Origin: an uncultured Gaiellaceae bacterium
GTDB taxonomy: Bacteria > Actinomycetota > Thermoleophilia > Gaiellales > Gaiellaceae
Assembly (NCBI GenBank): GCA_955652075.1
Contig: CATPAS010000132.1
Location: 1-7,633, forward strand
DNA: 7,633 nt
Direction: 5' to 3'
Shown here: positions 1 through 5,950 of the stretch, piece after piece
Numbering within the stretch: position 1 is the stretch's first letter
Layout of the letters: every line of letters begins with the position of its first letter
Position numbers and translations under genes: made by a program
The notes under the pieces: model-generated
Database searches by the model: none
The model's input: the letters and a program-made list of their open reading frames with translations, nothing else
Told to the model about the DNA's origin: nothing

Positions 1-2
1 CC

Positions 3-150
3 GGCACCGGCTTCACCGGTGCCACCGCGGTGGACTTCGGTGGGACTGCGGCCGCCGGCTTCACGACCACGGGCGACACGGCCATCACCGCGCTGTCACC
101 GGCGGCCGGGGCGGGCACGGTGGACATCACCGTGACGACGGCTGGTGGCT
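3..150 (+). other. IPT/TIG-repeat coding fragment at contig edge
   Basis: Frame 3 from base 3 reads GTGFTGATAVDFGGTAAAGF, then a T/G-rich stretch ending in VDITVTTAGG. This is the usual pattern of an IPT/TIG immunoglobulin-like repeat (GxGFTGAT..V.FGGTAA..F followed by G.VDVTVTTxGG), found in bacterial surface and extracellular proteins. Both ends are missing: the 5' end lies outside the window, and after about base 150 the frame loses all TIG character, running only as a shadow of the phosphoglycerate mutase frame to a stop at 306-308. A normal TIG repeat would continue into a linker or another repeat. Nothing links a surface adhesin-type repeat to the glycolytic enzyme that follows in a different frame. 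I read this as a foreign piece joined by chimeric assembly or by a real recombination, not as a functional gene here. Confidence 0.5.
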
Positions 151-154
151 CACC

Positions 155-1066
155 GGGCGACCGGACCCCGAGCGGGATGCAGAGGAAGCAGAGCGACTCG
201 TCGAGGCGTGCAACGGGATCACGATCGACGGCCTCACCTTCTCGCTCGCACACGTCTGGCGCGGAGAGGCGGTTCTGCGTATCGCCGGAGGTGCCGACGA
301 GCGCGTGACCGACAGCGATGCGTTCTTCCGCGACCGCCACCCCGTACTGCGTCCCCAGGCACTCGTTCCCGAGGCGGAGCGAACGGCGCGTGCAGCGGAG
401 GAGTGGACCCGAGAAGTGATGCGACGGCTGGAAGGCGAACGCTTCAACGTGATCACGTTGAAGTGGTGGGGCAGGCCGCGCGACGTCCCGACATTCGAGC
501 AGCGGCACGGCCTCCGTGGGACCTTCATTGCGAGCTCCGCGTTCCTGCGCGGTCTTGCGCGCGCCGTCGGACTGCATGCGCGTGAGGAGCCCGAGACGGC
601 CGATGCGTCGGCCGATCTTCGCGGCCGGGTTGCGCTCGCGCGGGAGCGGCTCGATGCGGGGGACACGTTCGTCTTCTGTCACGTCAAGAGCGCAGATGCC
701 GCGGGACACACGAAGGACCCGCGACAGAAGCAAGAGATGATCGAGACCCTCGACGGCGCACTCGACGATATGCCGACCGACCGTGCGATCGTCTGCCTCA
801 CCGGCGATCACGCGACTCCCGCGTCCCCGGAGGTGATCCACTCCGGCGATCCCGTCCCCTTCGTCGTCGCGGGCCCGGGAGTGCGCGCAGACCGCGTGAG
901 CGAGTTCGGGGAGTCGACGTGCGCCGAGGGGATCCTCGGTCACCTCCGCGGGCCGGACATGATGCCCGTGCTCCTCAACGCCGCCGACCGTCCATTGTTC
1001 CTCGGCTCGCGCCCGACGCCGTTCGACGGTGCGGACGGCTACCCGGCGATACTCGACCCCCTCTGA
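155..1066 (+). CDS. apgM: 2,3-bisphosphoglycerate-independent phosphoglycerate mutase, ApgM type (5'-truncated)
   Basis: Cytoplasmic metalloenzyme of glycolysis and gluconeogenesis that interconverts 3- and 2-phosphoglycerate. Recognisable ApgM sequence starts near base 155 (GRPDPERDAEEAERLVEAC) and runs in frame 2 to TGA 1064-1066. Seen in order: the EAERLVEACNGITIDGLTF segment, a WWGRP..VPTFEQRHGLRG block, the metal-binding stretch HVKSADAAGH (Asp 695-697, His 707-709), the second site LTGDHATP (Asp-His 806-811) and HSGDPVPFVV (His 839-841), and FGESTCAEGILG near the end. A tail of about 30 residues follows the usual family end. The first roughly 130 residues, which carry the nucleophilic serine and first metal ligands in this superfamily, are absent. 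Frame 2 stays open to base 2, but upstream of about 150 it encodes TIG DNA in the wrong frame. GTG 305 is an in-frame start candidate but would cut off conserved sequence, so it is not the true start. As it stands the product would be inactive; the intact gene probably exists elsewhere in the genome. Family call firm, exact substrate less so. Confidence 0.8.
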   Translation, partial: GRPDPERDAEEAERLVEACNGITIDGLTFSLAHVWRGEAVLRIAGGADERVTDSDAFFRDRHPVLRPQALVPEAERTARAAEEWTREVMRRLEGERFNVITLKWWGRPRDVPTFEQRHGLRGTFIASSAFLRGLARAVGLHAREEPETADASADLRGRVALARERLDAGDTFVFCHVKSADAAGHTKDPRQKQEMIETLDGALDDMPTDRAIVCLTGDHATPASPEVIHSGDPVPFVVAGPGVRADRVSEFGESTCAEGILGHLRGPDMMPVLLNAADRPLFLGSRPTPFDGADGYPAILDPL

Positions 1067-1095
1067 CATGTCCCAGGGACAGTCCCTGGGACATG
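1067..1095. repeat. Perfect 29-bp palindrome abutting the apgM stop codon
   Basis: CATGTCCCAGGGAC (1067-1080) and its exact reverse complement GTCCCTGGGACATG (1082-1095) flank a single A. Within it GTCCC and GGGAC alternate every 6 bp (1070, 1076, 1082, 1088), so smaller palindromes are nested inside the large one. It begins on the base right after TGA. A transcript could fold into a long stem, but a 1-nt loop must open and no U-tract follows on either strand. A canonical intrinsic terminator is therefore unlikely, although RNA stabilisation or some termination is possible. It looks more like a REP-type intergenic palindrome or a multi-site protein-binding element. Confidence 0.8.
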
Positions 1096-1173
1096 ACGGG
1101 GCGAGACACGTTCTAGGGACAGTCCCGCGGTCGTGACGGAACGAGACACGTTCCAGGGACAGTCCCTCGGACC
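1094..1173. repeat. Two 40-bp tandem units with GGGACAGTCCC core
   Basis: Units 1094-1133 and 1134-1173 match at 34 of 40 positions by eye. Each begins TGACGG, contains CGAGACACGTTC, and carries the core GGGACAGTCCC (1116-1126 and 1156-1166). The same core occurs at 1076-1086 inside the preceding palindrome, so three cores lie exactly 40 bp apart. The second unit fades into GGACCTGTC near 1169-1177. I see no coding role. The design resembles REP-like intergenic families, but no transposase is visible in the window. Confidence 0.75.
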
Positions 1174-1177
1174 TGTC

Positions 1178-1191
1178 TAGACTCGAAGCCG
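1178..1191 (+). promoter_or_regulatory. Probable leaderless promoter (-10) of ctaA
   Basis: TAGACT at 1178-1183 fits the actinobacterial -10 consensus TANNNT and sits 7 bp upstream of the GTG at 1191, the spacing expected if transcription starts on the start codon. No Shine-Dalgarno sequence lies in front of this GTG, which also fits leaderless translation. No convincing -35 box is seen: with a 17-bp spacer it would fall at 1155-1160, inside the third GGGACAGTCCC repeat core. Inference from motif and spacing only. Confidence 0.45.
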
Positions 1192-2126
1192 TGCACGCCC
1201 AGCCCACGGCGCTCGCTCGGCTTCGGGCGCTCGTTCTCACCCCCGCGCAGATCTTTCCGCTCGCGCTCGTGCAGCTCGGCGCGTTGTGGCTCATCATCGG
1301 CACCGGGGCTGCGGTGCGGCTCACCGACTCGGGCCTCGGCTGCCGGGACTGGCCCGGCTGCGAAGCGGGTCATCCGCTGCCTGCGAAGAACGCGCACGCG
1401 TTCGTCGAGTTCGGTAACCGGCTCGTCGGCGGTGTGACGATTGCGGTGACACTGCTGGTGTGGCTTGCTGTGCGGCGCACACCTGCGCTGCCACGCTGGG
1501 CGCCGCGGCTCGCGCTCGGCGTCTTCGTCGGGACGCTCGCCCAGGCGCCGATCGGACTGCTCGCCATCGCGAGCGGCCTGCGGTGGCCGATCGTGGCGGT
1601 CCACCTGCTGCTCTCGATCGCATTGCTCGCGGCCGCGACCGTCCTGCTCCTCGAGGTCAGGGCGGCGGTCGTCGGCCGGGTCGAACCACTTGTTCCGCCG
1701 GAGCTGCGACGCCTCGGGCTTGCATTCGTGAGCGCAGGCTTCGTGCTCATCGTCAGCGGCTCTCTGGCGACCGCCGCCGGTCCGCATTCCGGCGGCGGCG
1801 CCGCCGACAAGATCGACCGGCTCGGACGGCTGCAGTCGCTCGTCTACGTCCATGCCGTGCTGGTGGGGATCTTCCTGCTGACCTTCCTCTTCAGCCTCGG
1901 CTACCTCGCAGCGCGCCGCGATCGCGCGCCGCGCATCTTCAAGCTCGGCGCAGCTGTGTTCGCGCTGCTGCTCGCCCAGATGGGGCTGGGAGAGCTGCAG
2001 TGGCGGACGCACCTCCCCTGGGGGCTCGTGCTCGCACACGTCTTCCTGGCGGCCACGGTCTGGGTGGGCACGGTCGCCCTCGCGACGTTGTTCTTCCGGC
2101 CGAACGTAGACTTCGCCGATCGCTGA
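1191..2126 (+). CDS. ctaA: Heme A synthase (COX15/CtaA family)
   Basis: Integral membrane enzyme that oxidises the C8 methyl group of heme O to the formyl group of heme A, needed for aa3-type cytochrome c oxidase. The 311-residue length and about eight hydrophobic segments fit the family. Diagnostic stretches: GAAVRLTDSGLGCRDWPGC (residues 39-57), with Cys51 and Cys57 likely forming the extracellular cysteine pair; EFGNRLVGG (73-81), the counterpart of EXXHR with Asn76 in place of His, as in actinobacterial homologues; and heme-ligand candidates His138 (AVHLL), His199 (GPHSGGG), His221 (YVHAVL) and His283 (LAHVFL). Start: GTG 1191 precedes a short cytoplasmic N-terminus and the first membrane helix, lacks an SD, and sits behind a -10-like TAGACT. 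The gene ends inside the start of the PAC2 gene, suggesting co-transcription. No ctaB or oxidase subunit gene is in the window. Confidence 0.93.
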   Translation: MHAQPTALARLRALVLTPAQIFPLALVQLGALWLIIGTGAAVRLTDSGLGCRDWPGCEAGHPLPAKNAHAFVEFGNRLVGGVTIAVTLLVWLAVRRTPALPRWAPRLALGVFVGTLAQAPIGLLAIASGLRWPIVAVHLLLSIALLAAATVLLLEVRAAVVGRVEPLVPPELRRLGLAFVSAGFVLIVSGSLATAAGPHSGGGAADKIDRLGRLQSLVYVHAVLVGIFLLTFLFSLGYLAARRDRAPRIFKLGAAVFALLLAQMGLGELQWRTHLPWGLVLAHVFLAATVWVGTVALATLFFRPNVDFADR

Positions 2127-3015
2127 CGAACTTCGCATCGTCGACCGGCCGAGCCTGCGCGAACCGGTTCTGATCGCAGCTTTTCGCGGTTGGAACGACG
2201 GTGGCCAGGGCGCCTCGCTGGCCGGCGGCTATCTCGCCAAGATCTGGGAAGCCGACCGGTTCGCCGACATCGAGCCGGAGAACTTCTTCGACTTCCAGGC
2301 CACCCGCCCCCACGTGTCCCTCGTCGACGGTCAGACGCGGCATATCGAATGGCCGGAGAACGCCTTCTACCACGCACCGATACCGGATCTCGATCGCGAC
2401 GCCGTCCTGCTGCTCGGCATCGAGCCGAACCTCCGCTGGCAGACCTTCACCGCCATGATCATCGACCTCGCACGTGAGCTCGGTGTCGAGATGATGATCA
2501 CGCTCGGGTCATTGCTCGCGGACGTGCCGCACACCCGACCGTCGCCGGTGACCGGGGGAGCGACCGATCCGGAGCTGGTCGAGCGCCTCGGCCTGCAGCG
2601 CTCGCGCTACGAAGGACCGACCGGCATCGTGGGCGTGCTCCACGACGCGTGCAGCCAGGCGAGCATTCCCTCCGTGAGCCTCTGGGCTGCCGTCCCCCAC
2701 TATGTCTCGCTCGCGCCGAGCCCGCGTGCCGCGCTCGCTCTCTGCCAGCGCCTGGGCGACATTCTCGGGACGCAGATCGACACGGGCGAGCTGCAGGAAG
2801 CTTCCGAGCGCTACAGCGAGCAGGTGACCGAGGCGGTCTCGTCCGACGAAGAGACCTCGGCGTACGTCGAAGAGCTCGAGCAGCGTGCCGAGCTGCTGGA
2901 AGAAGAGGAGGACATCCCCTCCGGCGAGTCACTCGCGGCCGAGCTCACGCGCTTTCTGCGCGAGCGCGAGCGCGGCAACGGCGGGCCGGAGCGCGGTCCC
3001 TCGGAGCAGCCCTAG
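2119..3015 (+). CDS. PAC2-family protein, probable ATC start
   Basis: Member of the PAC2 family, named after eukaryotic and archaeal proteasome assembly chaperones and common in proteasome-bearing actinobacteria; the bacterial function is unproven. About 298 residues, close to the family's usual size. Conserved blocks: ELRIVDRPSLREPVLIAAF then RGWNDGGQGAS (residues 4-33), VLLLGIEPNLRW, GSLLADVPHTRP (130-141), YEGPTGIVGVLHDAC (164-178) and SLWAAVPHYVS (187-197). A Glu-rich, probably helical segment (about 240-265) and a charged, likely disordered tail follow. The first conventional start, GTG 2314, would delete 65 residues including the most conserved N-terminal block. The frame opens after TAG 2107-2109 and contains no ATG, GTG or TTG before 2314. 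ATC 2119, directly before GCT-GAC-GAA, is where homologues place their start; CTG 2155 is the other choice. No SD is visible, but the 8-nt overlap with ctaA would allow translational coupling. An ATG-to-ATC sequence error is possible. Confidence 0.88.
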   Translation: MADELRIVDRPSLREPVLIAAFRGWNDGGQGASLAGGYLAKIWEADRFADIEPENFFDFQATRPHVSLVDGQTRHIEWPENAFYHAPIPDLDRDAVLLLGIEPNLRWQTFTAMIIDLARELGVEMMITLGSLLADVPHTRPSPVTGGATDPELVERLGLQRSRYEGPTGIVGVLHDACSQASIPSVSLWAAVPHYVSLAPSPRAALALCQRLGDILGTQIDTGELQEASERYSEQVTEAVSSDEETSAYVEELEQRAELLEEEEDIPSGESLAAELTRFLRERERGNGGPERGPSEQP

Positions 3016-3021
3016 GACGAG

Positions 3022-3840
3022 CTAGTCGCCGGCGACGTCGCGCCGTAGGAAAACGACGTAGGCGCTTGCCAGCGGAAGCGCGATGTACAGCGCGCACACC
3101 CACAGCGCGCGGATCACCGGCGACCAATCGGCAGGAATGCGCAGGAAGCCGTGCCAGGCTTCGAACTGGGTGCCGAGCAAATATGGGCGAATGGCCTCCG
3201 TTCCCGGGAGCACTCCGAGGAGCTGCATCAGAAGCGCCCACATCAACGCGCCGACCACCGCCGCCGCGCTGTTGCGCGTCACCGTCGACAGGAGCACGGC
3301 GAAAGCGGCGATTCCGGCAAGCGGGAGCACGTACAGCGCGAGACTTCCGGCCAGCAGAGCGACGCCGTGTGCTGCGGAGACCTGCGTACCGGAGAGGGAC
3401 GTGAGTGGATGGAAGCCCCAGGCGATGCTCCCGGCGACCGCGCCGACCAGCCCCATCGCGAAGACGATCACGAGCGTGTACGTGATCGACGCCAGGACCT
3501 TGCCGGCGAAGATCTCGCCGCGGTTGCGCGATCGCGTGAGGATCGTCTTCAGCGTGCCGTTCTGGCTCTCGGACGCCACGATGTCACCGGCGACGAGCGC
3601 CGTGATCAGTGGGAAGCCCCAGATCGACATGAAGAACAGGACGACGAACGGCGTCGCGAGGCCCGTGTCGCGGATGTAGCGGCCGAGCGGAACGTCGTTC
3701 GGTCCACCCGACTGGAGTAAGAGGACGACCACGAAGATGAGCGGCACCGCCATCGCCGTGCCCAGTCCCAGGTAGGTGCGCTTCTGGGCGAGCAGCTTCA
3801 CGATCTCCCAGCGGTACACCTTTGCGACCGCGGCGGTCAC
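3022..3840 (-). CDS. ABC-2 type transporter permease
   Basis: Membrane subunit of an ABC exporter, 272 residues. Six likely membrane helices at about residues 24-43, 62-88, 115-140, 157-184, 190-210 and 243-265, with both ends probably cytoplasmic. The cytoplasmic start VYRWEIVKLLAQKRTYLGL and the loop SESQNGTLKTILTRSRNRGEIFAGK (split around residue 100) are typical of ABC-2 permeases of the NatB / multidrug-export class. No large extracellular FtsX/MacB-type domain is present, so this is not a BceB or LolE permease. GTG 3838-3840 overlaps the ATPase stop in a GTGA motif, so the two are almost certainly one transporter, presumably with each subunit as a dimer. It is the last gene of the operon, ending 6 bp from the stop of the convergent PAC2 gene. 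The substrate cannot be read from sequence. Confidence 0.88.
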   Translation of the reverse strand: MTAAVAKVYRWEIVKLLAQKRTYLGLGTAMAVPLIFVVVLLLQSGGPNDVPLGRYIRDTGLATPFVVLFFMSIWGFPLITALVAGDIVASESQNGTLKTILTRSRNRGEIFAGKVLASITYTLVIVFAMGLVGAVAGSIAWGFHPLTSLSGTQVSAAHGVALLAGSLALYVLPLAGIAAFAVLLSTVTRNSAAAVVGALMWALLMQLLGVLPGTEAIRPYLLGTQFEAWHGFLRIPADWSPVIRALWVCALYIALPLASAYVVFLRRDVAGD

Positions 3841-4781
3841 GCGACGATCGCTTCGCGGTCGTGGTCCGACGATTCCCCGCCCGTGAGCCTGAGGAAGAGC
3901 TCTTCGAGGCTCGCCGTCTCCGGGATCAGCGCCGTGATGCCGATCCGGGCCTGCCCCAGCGCGATCGCGGCCCGCGCGACGGCCTCCTCGTCGGCCGTGA
4001 AACGAAGCTGTCCCTCTTCGAGAGCGACTCCGTCGATGCCCTGTTGGGAGAGCAGAACGAGCCGCGCCCGCTCCGAGTCGGTGGCGCGCAGGCGATAGCC
4101 GGTCGCGGCCGTCGCCAGGAGCTCTTGCAGCGGTCCGTCGTACACGATGCTGCCCTTGCGAATGATCGCGACGCGGTTGCAGAGGTCCTCGACCTCGTTG
4201 AGGAGATGGCTCGAGAGCAGGATCGTGATCCCCTCGCCCGCGAGGCGGCGAACGAGATCGCGCATGTCACGCATGCCCGCCGGGTCGAGCCCGGTGGTCG
4301 GCTCGTCGAGGAGAAGCAGCCTCGGCTGGCGCAGGAGCGACGCGGCAATGCCCAGCCGCTGGCGCATGCCGTGCGAGTAGCCGCCGACCCGATCCTTCGC
4401 CCGGTCGCGAAGCTCCACGATCTCGAGGACGCCGTCGATCCTGGAGCGGGCGCCGTCACCGTCGTAGTCGGCCAGCAGCTCCAGATTCTTCCGTCCCGAG
4501 AGGTACGAATAGAAGCGCGGGCCTTCGACGAAACCCGCGACTCCGTCGAGCGCGCGGGCGCCGTCCACGAGTGGATCGCGGCCGAAGAGCTTCGCGGAGC
4601 CGGACGTCGGCCGGATCAGACCGAGCAGGATCCGCAACAGCGTCGTCTTGCCCGCACCGTTCGGGCCGAGGTAGCCGAACACGTCGCCACGCTCGACCGT
4701 GAGGTCGACGCCGTCCACGGCAACGATGTCGCCGTAGCGCTTGACGAGCGCCGTCGTCGAGATCGGGAGAGCGTCGCTCAC
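3837..4781 (-). CDS. ABC transporter ATP-binding protein (ABC-2 / CcmA-type)
   Basis: Cytoplasmic ATPase powering the adjacent ABC-2 permease; 314 residues from the chosen start. Walker A is GPNGAGKTT (residues 39-47), the signature is GGYSHGMRQRLGIA (133-146, the YSHGM variant common in this subgroup), Walker B is LLLLDEPTTGLD (155-166), and the switch histidine is His192 in LLSSHLL. The Q-loop position carries Glu86 (FVEGPRFYSYLSGRKNL), as in many drug or bacteriocin exporters. After the nucleotide-binding domain, about 100 C-terminal residues form the accessory domain usual for this class, ending LEELFLRLTGG. The frame is open further upstream to a start at 4862, but the family N-terminus begins at SDALPISTTALVKRYGD. 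GTG 4779-4781 overlaps the previous gene's TGA in a GTGA motif, so I chose it. No strong SD; coupled translation likely. Confidence 0.92.
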   Translation of the reverse strand: MSDALPISTTALVKRYGDIVAVDGVDLTVERGDVFGYLGPNGAGKTTLLRILLGLIRPTSGSAKLFGRDPLVDGARALDGVAGFVEGPRFYSYLSGRKNLELLADYDGDGARSRIDGVLEIVELRDRAKDRVGGYSHGMRQRLGIAASLLRQPRLLLLDEPTTGLDPAGMRDMRDLVRRLAGEGITILLSSHLLNEVEDLCNRVAIIRKGSIVYDGPLQELLATAATGYRLRATDSERARLVLLSQQGIDGVALEEGQLRFTADEEAVARAAIALGQARIGITALIPETASLEELFLRLTGGESSDHDREAIVA

Positions 4782-5950
4782 TTGAGCGCGCGGGCAGCCG
4801 ATTCCGCGGCGGCCGGCGGCAATGACCCGGCGAGGACGAACGCCACTCCGTTCCGCTGCCACTCGATCGCGGTGCCGAGTTGGGTCGAAAGCTCATGACC
4901 GGTCAGTCCGTCGAGCGACACGGACGGCAGGGCCGACATGGGTCCGCTCTGCGGAGTGCCGGTCGCATCTGCCTTGCGCTCGACGACGACGATCGCACCG
5001 AGGCCCTGTCCATAGACGACGAGCGCGCTCTTCCCTCCGAACGTGCGGACGTCCTTGCGCGGCAGTCCGACGAGCGTGTCGGGAGCGACCACGGGGAAGT
5101 CGACGGCGGCCTGGACAGCGGCAAGGCCGGTGGCGGCATTGGCCTTGTCGGCACCGCTCTGCGGATTGGCCGCCGAGCTCAGATCGACCGTCTTCGCGCC
5201 CGCCGGCGGTGACACGTCAACGGCGCTCGACGGCACGGAACCGTATGTCACGTCCGTCGCGGCGAGCTCGAGCACGGGCTTGGAGCTTCCCTGCGCGTAG
5301 ACCGCGACCCGGAGCGGCACACCTTGCTCCGCATCCCAGGCGAGCTCGGCGTAGCCCAGCAGCCCGCCGTCGTGCGTCGGTGAGATCTTCACGTTGTACG
5401 CCGGTCGTCCCGCAATGTCCGTGGGCTGCGCCCCGGAGACATCTGCGTGCTGGCCGAGCTTCGACAGGAAGTCGCTGATCTGCGTGAGCGACGGGGCCGC
5501 GCCGGTGTCCGGCGAGGACGAGCCCGTCTTCGCGGCTGGGAGGTTGAACGTATAGACGGTGTTCGACGAGGCGTCATACGCCGTGACCTTGTCGTGGTTC
5601 CAGACAATCTGAACGTCGCCCGCGTCGGACTGCAGCTCGAGGCGGCCGCGCCCGTCGTTCGTCAGCCACAGACGGCCGGTTGCGCCTGACATCAATGCCG
5701 AGGCGTTGCCGCCGAGGAGGGAGCCGGACGGGAACAGGCGGTTGGTGAACCGGATCTTGGCGGTGATCCCCGCTGATTTCGGTGCAGCCAGGGCGTCGTG
5801 AACGGCCTGCGCCAGCGGCTTAGGTGCCGGCGTCGCGCCGCTTCCTCCTCCGGCAGCAACGGCCATTGCCGTTCCTCCCACCGCCACTGCGAGTGCAACG
5901 ATGGCGAGGACGATCAGACGACGGGTTGAGAGCGTGCGCAGAAGTTTCAC
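4778..5950 (-). CDS. Exported/membrane-anchored LolA/RseB-like protein with DUF4367-like C-terminus
   Basis: 390 residues. The N-terminus has basic residues, then a hydrophobic stretch (about 11-33) and an AMA motif (28-30) that could be a signal-peptidase site; otherwise the helix is an anchor. I see no cysteine anywhere, so it is not a lipoprotein. Residues about 45-250 look like the LolA / MucB-RseB fold: a helical start (AQAVHDALAAPKSAGITAKI), then beta-rich strands with GRLWLTNDGRGRLELQSD, VQIVWNHDKVTAYDASSNTVY, AGRPAYNVKISP and YAELAWDAEQGVPLRVAVYA. A linker follows. Residues about 283-390 (FPVVAPDTLVGLP, ALVVYGQGLGAIVVVE, GTAIEWQRNGVAFVLAGSLP) resemble DUF4367. Such folds bind lipid or hydrophobic ligands or sense envelope stress. 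GTG 5948-5950 overlaps the kinase stop and has a good SD. Lying between kinase and exporter, it could be an exporter partner or a signal-presenting co-sensor. Fold assignment moderate; role is inference. Confidence 0.75.
   Translation of the reverse strand: MKLLRTLSTRRLIVLAIVALAVAVGGTAMAVAAGGGSGATPAPKPLAQAVHDALAAPKSAGITAKIRFTNRLFPSGSLLGGNASALMSGATGRLWLTNDGRGRLELQSDAGDVQIVWNHDKVTAYDASSNTVYTFNLPAAKTGSSSPDTGAAPSLTQISDFLSKLGQHADVSGAQPTDIAGRPAYNVKISPTHDGGLLGYAELAWDAEQGVPLRVAVYAQGSSKPVLELAATDVTYGSVPSSAVDVSPPAGAKTVDLSSAANPQSGADKANAATGLAAVQAAVDFPVVAPDTLVGLPRKDVRTFGGKSALVVYGQGLGAIVVVERKADATGTPQSGPMSALPSVSLDGLTGHELSTQLGTAIEWQRNGVAFVLAGSLPPAAAESAARALK

Noticed and set aside
3..23. Perfect hairpin GGCACCGG-CTTCA-CCGGTGCC at the left edge
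   Set aside because: It falls within TIG codons (GTGFTGA), where Gly/Thr-rich GC-heavy coding easily makes such arms; too little flanking sequence to give it a role.
1067..1177. CRISPR array or phage attachment site
   Set aside because: Units follow each other without unique spacers, the core is palindromic, and no cas gene, integrase or tRNA is nearby.
1113..2138. Long minus-strand open frame opposite ctaA (341 codons)
   Set aside because: Its Arg/Glu/His-rich translation is the antisense shadow of a GC-rich gene; the plus strand encodes a clear heme A synthase.
3025..3036. 12-bp palindrome GTCGCCGGCGAC at the permease 3' end as a terminator
   Set aside because: It encodes the last permease residues, has no loop and no T-tract, and short GC palindromes are expected at this base composition.
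4782..4862. 27-codon N-terminal extension of the ABC ATPase
   Set aside because: It lies inside the previous gene, is Arg-rich and unlike ABC N-termini; GTG 4781 with the GTGA overlap is the better start.
3822..4898. Plus-strand open frame of 358 codons opposite the ABC ATPase
   Set aside because: Low-complexity Arg/Glu/Asp-rich product antisense to an ATPase with all its motifs intact; no family recognised.
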